In this document: piece by piece, positions 1 to 8,200 of the stretch
Position numbering within the stretch: the first letter of the stretch is position 1
Layout of the letters: the number at the start of each line of letters is the position of its first letter
DNA from: an uncultured bacterium
GTDB lineage: Bacteria; Bacillota; Clostridia; Oscillospirales; Oscillospiraceae
Direction: 5' to 3'
NCBI GenBank assembly: GCA_905215425.1
Contig: CAJMQD010000007.1
Span: 1 to 12,225 of the forward strand
Length of the DNA: 12,225 bases
Made by a program: the position numbers and the translations under genes
Notes under the pieces: generated by a model
What the model saw: the letters and a program-made list of their open reading frames with translations, nothing else
Told to the model about the DNA's origin: nothing
Database searches by the model: none

Positions 1-81
1 ACGGTTCCCTTTCCAACTATCCTTCCCTCCGAATCCTTTGGCCGGAAGGACTTTTCGACAGCCTGGCTTATCTGTCTTTCT
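1..81 (-). other. Downstream flank of the ECF operon; possible start of another gene
   Basis: This stretch follows the stop codon of the EcfA-EcfA-S fusion. A 7-bp inverted repeat (TCCTTCC at 20-26, GGAAGGA at 44-50) is present, but no U-run follows it on the minus strand, so I do not call a terminator. On the minus strand a GGAGG about nine bases before a TTG codon (14-16) could start a further gene that leaves the window, but only five codons are visible. Nothing here can be assigned a function. Confidence 0.2.
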
Positions 82-2472
82 TTACAGCAAGCCGTATTTG
101 GTTTTGATGCGCTCCAGCTTCTCCAGCATGGGCTCTGCCCCGAACCACAAAAACAGCGCTGTGGCAAAGGCGTGGACACAGTCCATGGGGAGTCCCGAAA
201 GATAGTAGGTCAGCAGGATCTTTCCGTTCAGCCCTCCCCCGGCCAGGATGGCGGAGGAGGCATTGAGGATCCCGCCGTATACAACCACAGCGGATAGCGC
301 ACCAAACACACACAAGCCGTTCCGCCGGGGCCGCAGGGGTCCTGTCCGGAACAGGATCCCCGCTAAAAATCCGATGATCCCCATTCCAAACATCTGCCAC
401 GGGGTCCATGGCCCCTGGGAAAACAGCATATTCGAGGCGAGCATGGTCATCGCGCCCACCAAGAAGCCGCTCTCCGCCCCCAGCGCCGCTCCGGACAGGA
501 TCGTCAGCGCCAGCACCGGCTTGAACTGGGGCAGCATAAAGAAGGCGGCCCGCCCGGCCACCCCCAGGGCGCACAAACTGGCCAGGACCGTCACCTCTCT
601 GGCGCTGGGCTTTCGCCCTTCAAACACCAGAAAAAAGGGCAGCATACACTCCAGCAGGATCAGCAGGGAGATCACATAATAATTCCGGTCTTTCCAGAAG
701 TAGCTGCCTGCAAACAGGGTCACCGGGACCAGCAGCAACAGGCAAAACACCGTCAGCCGGGTGCGCCGGGACAGCGCCTTTTTGGACGGCGGAGGCATCT
801 GCACCGGTTTTTTCCCCTCCCCGGGCGGGTCCGGAAGATGCTCCGGCGGAGGCCGACGCTCCGGTTCCTTGGGCACGGTTCCGCCGCAGCAGAAAATCAC
901 ATCCTCCGCTGTCACCGCCTGGGGGATGACCTCCCGGGCCATGCGGCTGGCCGCCGTGGTGTAAAAGCTGTTGCCGGAGAAAAACTGCCGCGGTGCGCCC
1001 TCCGCTGCGGCAGCGCCGTCAAAAATCAGGATACACCGGTTGGCATACCGGGCGCAGAAGGCAATATCGTGACTGACCATGACCACCGCCACATTCTGTT
1101 CCAGCAGCTGGGCCAGGATCTGGGCCAGTTCATCCTGAAAGGCGGTGTCCAGGCCCTTTGTGGGCTCGTCCAGCAGCAGGATCCGGGGGCGGCACAGCAG
1201 CACTTTGGCCAGGGCAGCCCGCTGCTGCTCTCCGCCGGAAAGATCATAGGGGTGCCGATCCAGCAGCCCCTCCAGGCGGCACAAGGCGGCCACCCGCTCC
1301 AGCTCGACGGCCTCCGGAGCCATTGCCATCAGGTCCTCCCGCACCGTCTTTTTTAAAAACAGGGTCTGGGGGTCCTGGGGCAGCAGGGCCAAGCGGCCGC
1401 GGCGCTCTATCGTCCCCCGCCGGGGCCTGTTCACCCCCGCCAGCAGGCTCAGGGCGGTGGATTTGCCCGCTCCGTTGCCCCCCAGCAGGGCCAGAAACTC
1501 CCCCGGCCCCACCGTCAGGGACAACCCGCGCAGGACATCCGGCCCCTCCTTCTCATACCGGAACCACAGCTCCCGTGCCTCCAGCGCAGGGATCTCAGGG
1601 AACTGCCGCTCCTTCTCCGGCGGCAGGGGCCGCAGGACGTTCTCATGGGAAAAGCCGCTCAGCCAGTTCCGCCCCTCCCGCACGGTAAACGGACAGGGGG
1701 TGTCGGTATCCACCGCCGCCCAGATCCGCGCGGGCGCGGGCATCGCCCGGAACATGGGGTGCTTCAGGTCTTTCAGCGTCTGCCCCACCTGTCGGGGCGG
1801 CCCGGCGGCCAGAAGCCGCCCGCCATCCAGCACGGCTGTGGCGGTGGCCATGGGGAGCGCCTCCTCCAGCCGGTGCTCACTCAGGATCACCGTAGTGCCC
1901 AGATCCCGATTGATGCGGCCCAGAACGGACAGGAACTCCTCCGCCGCACTGGGGTCCAGCTGACTGGTGGGCTCGTCCAGCAGCAGCACCTTGGGCTGCA
2001 TGACCATAACGGCCGCCAGGTTCAGCAGCTGCTTCTGTCCCCCGGACAGCTCTGCCACGTCCCGGTGAAACCAGCTCTCGATTCCGAAAAAGCTGGCCAT
2101 CTCCGCCACCCGGCGGCGGATCGTCGGCGTGTCCAGTCCCAGACTCTCCAGGCCGAAGGCCAGCTCGTGCCACACCTTGTCTGTCACCAATTGATTGTCC
2201 GGGGACTGCATCACAAAGCCGATGTCTCCGCTCTGCTGTCTATGGCTGATTTCCCGGAGAGGACGCCCCTGAAACAGGATCTGTCCCGCCTGTGTTCCAT
2301 GGGGCGTCAGAGCCGGCTTGAGCTGGCGCAGCAGCGTTGTCTTTCCGCAGCCGGACTGCCCGCACAGCACCAGAAAGGCTCCTGCCTCCACGCACAGAGA
2401 GATATGATCCAGAGCAGGGCGCGCCTGGCCGGGGTAAGTAAAGCTCAGTTGGCTGATCCGGAATGTCTCCAC
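82..2472 (-). CDS. Fused ECF transporter protein: EcfA-EcfA' ATPases plus CbrT-like S component
   Basis: A 796-residue protein joining both ATPases and the substrate-binding membrane subunit of an energy-coupling factor importer. ABC domain 1 has Walker A GQSGCGKT (38-45), Q-loop MQSPDNQ (from 88), signature LSGGQ (142-146), Walker B LLLDE (D166, E167) and His 200. ABC domain 2 has Walker A GGNGAGKST (331-339), LSGGE (411-415), LLLDE (D435, E436) and His 468. A Pro/Lys-rich linker (about 533-570) leads to a membrane domain (571-796) with several hydrophobic helices and a QGPWTPWQM motif, which I recall from CbrT-type S components; together with the upstream cobalamin riboswitch this suggests corrinoid import. 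The GTG start is chosen because AGGAGG (2480-2485) lies seven bases upstream and the ABC homology begins at once; a longer upstream reading lacks homology. It overlaps ecfT by 28 bp. ATPases and S component are usually separate polypeptides, so the fusion is unusual. Substrate is inferred, not proven. Confidence 0.9.
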   Translation of the reverse strand: METFRISQLSFTYPGQARPALDHISLCVEAGAFLVLCGQSGCGKTTLLRQLKPALTPHGTQAGQILFQGRPLREISHRQQSGDIGFVMQSPDNQLVTDKVWHELAFGLESLGLDTPTIRRRVAEMASFFGIESWFHRDVAELSGGQKQLLNLAAVMVMQPKVLLLDEPTSQLDPSAAEEFLSVLGRINRDLGTTVILSEHRLEEALPMATATAVLDGGRLLAAGPPRQVGQTLKDLKHPMFRAMPAPARIWAAVDTDTPCPFTVREGRNWLSGFSHENVLRPLPPEKERQFPEIPALEARELWFRYEKEGPDVLRGLSLTVGPGEFLALLGGNGAGKSTALSLLAGVNRPRRGTIERRGRLALLPQDPQTLFLKKTVREDLMAMAPEAVELERVAALCRLEGLLDRHPYDLSGGEQQRAALAKVLLCRPRILLLDEPTKGLDTAFQDELAQILAQLLEQNVAVVMVSHDIAFCARYANRCILIFDGAAAAEGAPRQFFSGNSFYTTAASRMAREVIPQAVTAEDVIFCCGGTVPKEPERRPPPEHLPDPPGEGKKPVQMPPPSKKALSRRTRLTVFCLLLLVPVTLFAGSYFWKDRNYYVISLLILLECMLPFFLVFEGRKPSAREVTVLASLCALGVAGRAAFFMLPQFKPVLALTILSGAALGAESGFLVGAMTMLASNMLFSQGPWTPWQMFGMGIIGFLAGILFRTGPLRPRRNGLCVFGALSAVVVYGGILNASSAILAGGGLNGKILLTYYLSGLPMDCVHAFATALFLWFGAEPMLEKLERIKTKYGLL

Positions 2473-3335
2473 GCACGCTCCTCCTTCCAGTGCAGAATCG
2501 CCGGGAGCAGGCAGAGTGCCAGCTCTGTCAACAGCAGGACCGCGGTCAGGGCCGGGGTCCTGCCCCCCTGCAGCGTGGGGTAGTACCGCCAGGACAGTCC
2601 GCCCATCACGCTGCCGATCAGCAGGGTCAGCCCGCACAGTACCAACCAGATGAGAGCCCAGACGTCCCGGCGCTCCATACGATAAATAGAAAATGCAGTC
2701 CGACCGGGCAGGCCATAGCCCCGGGCCCGCATGGAATCCGCTGTGTCCACGGCGTTTTCCAGGGCCCAGGTGACCACAACGGACAGGGCCGCGACCGCCC
2801 GGCGGACCTTACCCCAGCGCCCGTTTTCCTCCCCGTCCTGTCCCAAGCTCTGCTGGGCCTGGCTCACCTTGCGCAGCTGCCGGGCAAAGCGGGGGACAAA
2901 GCGCAGGGTCATACTAAGCACCAGCGCCAGGGCCGGAATGATCCGGCCGAACAAATAGACCAGCTGGTCTGTCGTCATCACCTGAGAAAAACAGGAAAAC
3001 CACAGCAGCACAGCCGCCAGCATAGCTCCGGCCCCAACACCATAGGCAATGCTCTCCAGCGTCAGCGGGTTTCCGGAGGGCAGATAGGCCAGCACCGTAG
3101 CCCCCCGATGGCTGAAGGCCGGGTTGACCACCGTCGCCAGCAGCACCACGGGCAGCACATACCACAGGGTCCCGGCGGCCCCTCTCCACCCCCGCTGGGC
3201 GATCAGGCAGGCCGCCGCCCCGCACAGGGAGATCATCAGGCAGGCCGGATGGGTCAGCACCATAGAAAATCCGATCACCAGCGCAAAATAGAGAAAACTT
3301 ACCGCCGGATGGCAGGGGGAAAAACCGGCCCTCAC
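2445..3335 (-). CDS. ecfT: ECF transporter transmembrane component EcfT
   Basis: A 296-residue integral membrane protein, the scaffold that couples the ATPases to the S component in the cytoplasmic membrane. It shows several hydrophobic helices in the N-terminal half (from SFLYFALVIGFSMVL), the family motif TLRFVPRF, and the coupling-helix motif SMRARGYG, whose Arg-Gly part in known EcfT proteins contacts the ATPases. Two more hydrophobic segments follow (VWALIWLVLCGLTLLIG and LTAVLLLTELALCLL). The GTG start at 3335 is preferred because GGGAGG (3343-3348) sits seven bases upstream and the start overlaps the lipoprotein stop as GTGA, a typical translational-coupling junction. The end overlaps the ATPase fusion by 28 bp. 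Its place in a riboswitch-led operon with a dedicated S component points to a group I-like vitamin importer. Confidence 0.92.
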   Translation of the reverse strand: MRAGFSPCHPAVSFLYFALVIGFSMVLTHPACLMISLCGAAACLIAQRGWRGAAGTLWYVLPVVLLATVVNPAFSHRGATVLAYLPSGNPLTLESIAYGVGAGAMLAAVLLWFSCFSQVMTTDQLVYLFGRIIPALALVLSMTLRFVPRFARQLRKVSQAQQSLGQDGEENGRWGKVRRAVAALSVVVTWALENAVDTADSMRARGYGLPGRTAFSIYRMERRDVWALIWLVLCGLTLLIGSVMGGLSWRYYPTLQGGRTPALTAVLLLTELALCLLPAILHWKEERAWRHSGSAN

Positions 3336-4066
3336 CCCTGTACCTCCCCGCTTCCCGTATACTGTCCGCCTACGTCCGCTCCGTAGTCGCAGGTATAGAC
3401 CCACGCCACCGTGTCGCCCTCGTTCAGGCTGTACTGGGAACAGCCATAGTTGGGGAACTGACCGTTCACGGAATACATCCAGCCGGAACCGTCGCCGCAG
3501 TCGAATTCATACAGGTTGCCGATCCCCTCAATATAGGCGCTGTGATACACGGGGGTATTGGAAAACTCCATGTGAAGCTTGTTGTCCCGGCACGCCCGCT
3601 TCAGTACATCAAACACACTCTCCCCCGCCTGAAACTCCACCTGGACCGCGGGCAGAAGCCAGCCGTCCGCCGGGATCAGGTTCTTTTTTGCCCCGTCCAA
3701 CTGGTCCATGTGATCTAAAACAGAGGCGCAGGAGATGGAGAGGGTACACACTGGGGCGGCGGGCTGCGTCTGCCCCTGCTCCCCGGCGGGGGCGGCTGTC
3801 TCCGGCGTTTTTTCGGCCGCAGGCTTCTCTTCCTTCTCCGGCTCCCTACGGATGGGCGCATCGCTGCCGGCGGGTTCCGGGGATTGCTCTGAAGCAGAAC
3901 CATCCGCCGCAGACAGATCTCCCCGGCTGTCCGCCGGCAAGCCGTCGGCCGCGCTGTTTTCCTGCGGGTGTACGGGCAGCTGCTCCTGCGGGCGCGCCAT
4001 ACAGCCCCCCAGCAAAAACAGCACCGCCAGAGCGGCCGCCGCGCCTATGATCCGTCGTTTCTTCAT
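3332..4066 (-). CDS. DUF4430 (transcobalamin-like beta domain) lipoprotein
   Basis: A 244-residue lipoprotein, predicted to sit on the outer face of the membrane. The signal peptide MKKRRIIGAAAALAVLFLLGGC ends in lipobox LGGC with Cys 22 as the lipidation site. Residues about 24-105 form a flexible Pro/Glu/Ala-rich tether. Residues about 108-235 are a DUF4430 domain (transcobalamin-like C-terminal family), with GSGWMYSVNG followed by LNEGDTVAWVY; the same pattern recurs in the SLH protein as NSGWMYKING and LKTGDQILFYY. In animal transcobalamin and intrinsic factor this beta domain closes over cobalamin bound to an alpha/alpha barrel. Here the beta domain stands alone, while the gene 18 bp upstream encodes only the barrel, so the two may work as a pair feeding the ECF importer. 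The ATG has AAGGAG (4075-4080) eight bases upstream. Corrinoid binding is inferred from context. Confidence 0.88.
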   Translation of the reverse strand: MKKRRIIGAAAALAVLFLLGGCMARPQEQLPVHPQENSAADGLPADSRGDLSAADGSASEQSPEPAGSDAPIRREPEKEEKPAAEKTPETAAPAGEQGQTQPAAPVCTLSISCASVLDHMDQLDGAKKNLIPADGWLLPAVQVEFQAGESVFDVLKRACRDNKLHMEFSNTPVYHSAYIEGIGNLYEFDCGDGSGWMYSVNGQFPNYGCSQYSLNEGDTVAWVYTCDYGADVGGQYTGSGEVQG

Positions 4067-4084
4067 GGCGATCTCTCCTTCCGG

Positions 4085-5167
4085 TCAAAACGCTCCGTTT
4101 CTCAGGGCGATCAGCGCCGGCGCCCACGGAAGCATCAGCACCGCAGCCGCAGCAGCCGCTGCGGTCTGCACCGCCTGCTCCCCCGCGTAGGGGGCCGCGC
4201 CGGCCCCCTCCATGTGGTACAGTCCGCTCTGTCCTCTCTCCGCCCGGAGCCGCGCCGCCAGGGCGCACATGGCCTGCTCTGTGGCCATCTGGTTGCTGCC
4301 TCCGCCCTGCACATGGGCAAAGCTGCCGTCTCTCTGCTGATAGGACACCAGGGCATCCACCACTGTATGCCCGTTCTTTACAAAACGGCTGTCCGTGGGC
4401 TCGATCTTCAGCTCACACAGAGCGCCAAGCACCTGGGCGCAGCTCTCTGCAGTAGCTGTACCTGCGGTGGAGAATCCTCCGTCCCCATTCTGCTGTGCAG
4501 ACAGCCAGTCCAACGCCCGGTCCACCGCAGTCTGAACCTTCTCCTGCTGCCGATAACGGGCCAAGGCGGTCAGCGCCATAGCGGTCAGGTCGGCGTCCCC
4601 GCTCCCGGACAAACTCCAGGCCCCGTTTTCCAGCTGCCGGGACAGGATGCAGTCCACACACATCTGCCGGGTGGCCTGAGTCTTGGCCGCGGCATTGGCG
4701 GGGCTGGGATAATCCCCGCTGTCCAGGGCGATCAGCGCCCAGATGGGGCCGTTCAGTCCCTGCCACACAGTCTTGTCATAGTCCCCCAGAGGGAGGGTCA
4801 GGTCATAGCCCGCCACATTCCGGGCATCCTTTCCCAGCGCCGTGACCGCCAGAACAACCCGGCTGTACTCCGTGTACTTCCGCGCGTGGAGCACACCGTT
4901 CTTTTCCTCCACCAGCCGCTCCACCGCGGCATAGTAGCGGTCATAATAATCCTCCGGCACCTCCGCACCGCCCCGGCGCAGGCCCAAAACCGCCCACTCT
5001 CCCCCGACGCTGGATACCTGAGGAGCTTGCAGAATTTTCACCGTAAAGGCCGCCGCCTTTTCATAGCTCTGCTCCGCTCTGGTATCGGCGGCCCGGGCGG
5101 GGACACACAGGCCCACAGCCAGAGAAAGGGCCAGGCTCAGGCCCAAAATACGCTGTTTGATGTTCAT
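4085..5167 (-). CDS. Secreted alpha/alpha-barrel protein (prenyltransferase/transcobalamin alpha-like) with C-terminal membrane tail
   Basis: A 360-residue exported protein. The signal peptide runs to about residue 26 (PARA then AD). The body (about 27-325) is helical with repeats of the terpenoid cyclase/prenyltransferase alpha-alpha toroid type, for example LDWLSAQQNGDGGFS and LVSYQQRDGSF. The segments DSRFVKNG-DALVSY and MATEQAMCAL closely resemble DSRFVKGG-DALLLY and LATEQGFRAL in the barrel of the SLH protein, so the two are paralogous domains. Near the C-terminus an Ala-rich hydrophobic stretch (about 334-355, AVLMLPWAPALIAL) followed by RNGAF looks like a membrane anchor. No DUF4430 domain is present; the next gene supplies one. 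The start at MNIKQR is preferred over an in-frame ATG 19 codons upstream because the signal peptide begins there and AGAGGGAG precedes it. It is probably the alpha half of a two-protein corrinoid binder; enzymatic activity is not indicated. Confidence 0.82.
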   Translation of the reverse strand: MNIKQRILGLSLALSLAVGLCVPARAADTRAEQSYEKAAAFTVKILQAPQVSSVGGEWAVLGLRRGGAEVPEDYYDRYYAAVERLVEEKNGVLHARKYTEYSRVVLAVTALGKDARNVAGYDLTLPLGDYDKTVWQGLNGPIWALIALDSGDYPSPANAAAKTQATRQMCVDCILSRQLENGAWSLSGSGDADLTAMALTALARYRQQEKVQTAVDRALDWLSAQQNGDGGFSTAGTATAESCAQVLGALCELKIEPTDSRFVKNGHTVVDALVSYQQRDGSFAHVQGGGSNQMATEQAMCALAARLRAERGQSGLYHMEGAGAAPYAGEQAVQTAAAAAAAVLMLPWAPALIALRNGAF

Positions 5168-5194
5168 AACGGACTCCCTCTGAATAGCCCAATG

Positions 5195-5220
5195 CCCGCC
5201 GCCCCGAAAAGGGCGGCGGG
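5195..5220 (-). repeat. GC-rich intercistronic stem-loop
   Basis: A perfect 10-bp stem, CCCGCCGCCC with GGGCGGCGGG, around a six-base loop. It lies 28 bp upstream of the barrel-protein start, in the 106-bp gap after the SLH gene. No U-run follows, so it is not a standard terminator. It could act as an mRNA processing or stabilising element that sets different transcript levels for the SLH gene and the downstream transporter genes. Confidence 0.6.
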
Positions 5221-5243
5221 ACATAGGTTCGGTTTGCCTTCTC

Positions 5244-5259
5244 CCCGCCTTGCAGCGGG
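5244..5259 (-). repeat. Short stem-loop after the SLH gene
   Basis: CCCGC and GCGGG arms with a six-base loop, 15 bp past the SLH gene stop and before the larger hairpin. The stem is only 5 bp and no U-run follows. It may protect the 3' end of a processed SLH transcript, or be chance in GC-rich DNA. Confidence 0.3.
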
Positions 5260-5273
5260 AATATCAGGCCAGT

Positions 5274-8200
5274 TTACTTGATGTTGTTCTCACAGAATCT
5301 CTGAAGCATCACCGCCACCTCAGCCCGGGTGACAGTGCCCACAGGGGCCAGTGCGGTCTGGGTGCGGCCCGTCATCAGGCCGGAGCCGCAGGCCCACTGG
5401 ATGGCGGGCACCGCATAGGAGCTGATCTGCTCAGCGTCGTCGTAGCTGAGGATGTTGGTATCCTCCCCCACAGAGACGCTGTACTTCTTGTACTGGGCGT
5501 AGCGGTAGAGAATGGCCGCCAGCTGCTCCCGGGTGACGCCCGCCTCCGGAGCACAGTTTTCGCTGTCGATCCCGCCGACGATGCCATTCTCCTCCGCCCA
5601 GGTCACGGCCTTGGCGTACCACTGGCCGTCGGCCACATCGGAGAAGGGGCTCTTGCCGGACACCGCGGGGCTGCCCTCCAGGCTGTACAGAATGGTGGCC
5701 GCCATGCCCCGGGTCATTGTGGCCTCGGGGGAGAATTCGGTGGCGCTGGTGCCGCCGAACAGCTTGTGCTCATAGGCGTACTTCACCGCCGCGTAGAACC
5801 AGGAGGTATCCACCACGTCGGTGAAGGGCAGCGCCGCCGGCTGCTCCGGCTGGGCCGTTCCGCCGCCGCCACCGCCGCCGAAGTCGGTGCCGGTGTCCTC
5901 CTTGGTGTAGTCCAGAACGTAGTAGAACAGGATCTGGTCGCCGGTTTTCAGCACGTAATCCTCCAGGGAAACCAGGGCCATCTCTCCGTTGATCTTATAC
6001 ATCCAGCCGCTGTTGGGGCCTTTATCCATCTGTCCCAGGGTCACGCCATCCCGGGTCAGGGATTTGATATACGAGCCGTCACCCTGATAGTCAATGCCCT
6101 TGGCGTCCATCGCCTTCTTCAGGGCGTCAAAGGCACTCTTGCCCTCTGCCACCGTGTAGCTGCCTGCGGCCCACTCGGTCTCGTCGCTGCGGATGGTAAC
6201 GCGGACCGTGACGTTCCGGCTTCCGGCGCTGCCGGAAGACCCGCCCCCAGAGGTGCTGTCCTCCGGCGTACCGGCTTTATCGGAGTCAAACCCCTGGGTG
6301 GGCTTATCCGGCGTCGTCACGGTGGTGCTGCCGTCCTGAGACACCTTTGCCGTCTGTGTATAAATATTGAAGCTCCTGCTGTCGCCGCTCAGAGACGCCA
6401 GCTTCTCCAGCGTGACCAGAGCGCGGAAGCCCTGCTCCGTGGCCAGGGCCTGGGCCTTTTCGCCCTGGGTGCCGCTGGCATAGCCGGAGGTAAAGCCGTT
6501 GCCGCCGTCGTTGACATACAGCAGCAGCGCGTCGGCCAGAGAACAGCCGCCCTTCACAAAGCGGGAATCCCCGGCGGGATCAATGCCCACAGCGGCCAAG
6601 CCGATGATGACCATGGCGTCGGAGTTCACGTTGCCGAAAGAGCCGTTGCTGCCCTGGGCCTTGCTCAGACCCGCGACCGCCTTATTGATAAATTTCTGTA
6701 CCTCGGGATATTCGCTGGTATTATATTGGGCCAGAGCCGCCAGTGCCGTGCCAGTGGTGTCGGGGTCGGCATAGGTCTCGCCCGCCCAGGTGCTGAAGAA
6801 CACGCCGTTCTCATCCAAATTTCCGCTGTCGGTCAGCAGGGCGATCATGCGGTTTCTCTGTGCGTCGGTGAGCTTCACCTGTCCGGCCTGCTCCGCCAGC
6901 AGCACCCAGGGAGCCGTATAGTGGCTGCTGCCCAGGTTCATGCTCGCCAGTTTTTCTGCGTTGTTGTACAAAAGGCCGTCCACGGTGGTCAATTGGGTGC
7001 TGTCCACCCCCAGCGCAGCGAAAATGATCTCCGCCTTGGCGCGGTCAGACGCGAGGGGCGTATTGCCCGCCAGCTCATTGACGGCAAGGTTGAGATAATT
7101 CTGTTTGTCTGTGGTGTTGGAACCAAAGCCGCATTTTTCATAGGCGGCCATGTCGAAAACGACCCAGTCACTGGAGCTGTTTTTATAGGTGCCCGCAATG
7201 GTTTTCATCAGGGTCTTGCGGGCGCTGTCCTCGCCGGTGGCGGCGGGGTAGATATTCACCGTGACCGGCTTGCTCAGGGTCTTGCCGTCCTTGACCCAGG
7301 TGATGGTCGCCGTGGCCTCGATGACTTTACCGGTTGTGTTCTTCTTCGCCAGCTGGAGCTTGCCGTCCACCACTTTCAGGTAATCCTGATTGGTATCCTT
7401 TTCACCCTGGGAGCAGGTGACTTTGATGTCCTCTGCCGCCGCCTCGCCGTCTTTGAGCAGCGTGACCGAGTCACCCACCGACGCGCTGGAGGGCAGCGCC
7501 AGCACATCGCTGTACTTCAGGGATTCGGCAAGCAGCTCGTCCTGAGCGGCGCTTCCGCCAGTATAGGTATTGTCGCCGCTGTTCGTGATGTTATCCTTGC
7601 CAATGGTGCCCTTGCCGTACAGGTTGTTGGTTTTCCCCTCGGCGCCGATCAGGGTGCCGGTGTTGCTGCTGTCAGCGATGGAGGGCTTATAATCGCCAGT
7701 CTGATAGCCCGCCTGTCCCAGCAGGCCGCCCACGGTGCAGCCGGGGGCGTTGACGGTGCCGGTGTTGGCGCTGTCCTTCACCTGCACGCAGTTCTTATTG
7801 GAGCCCACAAGGCCGCCCACATAGGCCTTCTCGTTATCGCCGGTGACGGTGATGGTGCCGTTGTTGGTACAGCCGTCCACGGTCATGCGGATGTTTTTAT
7901 AAACATATTCAACGCCGTCATCATAGCCGCCCACCAGACCACCGACACCAGAGCTTGCCCGTGCCAGAGAAGAAACAGTGGCTTTGTTGACGCAGTTTTT
8001 CAGCTCCACCTTGCCCATGGCCCGGGCGGCGATGCCGCCCACAAAGGCCCCCGGCTCAGAGCAGTAGATCGTACCGTTGACGGTCAGGTTTTCCACCACC
8101 ACAGTGGGCTGTTCGTCGATGGGAGTTGCGCTGTTCCGATTCGGCTTGCTGTCCAGACAGCCGAAGAAACCGAAGTAGTTCAGACCGGGGTCGTCCACCG

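Noticed and set aside
20..50. Inverted repeat TCCTTCC/GGAAGGA as an operon terminator
   Set aside because: The stem is only 7 bp with a 17-base loop, and no U-run follows on the minus strand.
1645..2583. A 312-codon open frame on the plus strand
   Set aside because: It is antisense to the first ATPase domain, whose Walker and signature motifs are intact on the minus strand.
4085..5167. Terpenoid cyclase or prenyltransferase enzyme
   Set aside because: The fold-type repeats are present, but the protein is exported and sits next to a DUF4430 partner and an ECF importer. I see no DXDD-type catalytic motif, so a binding role fits better.
3968..5281. A 437-codon open frame on the plus strand
   Set aside because: It is opposite the barrel protein gene, has no recognisable domain and is rich in Arg, Gln and His in a shadow-like way.
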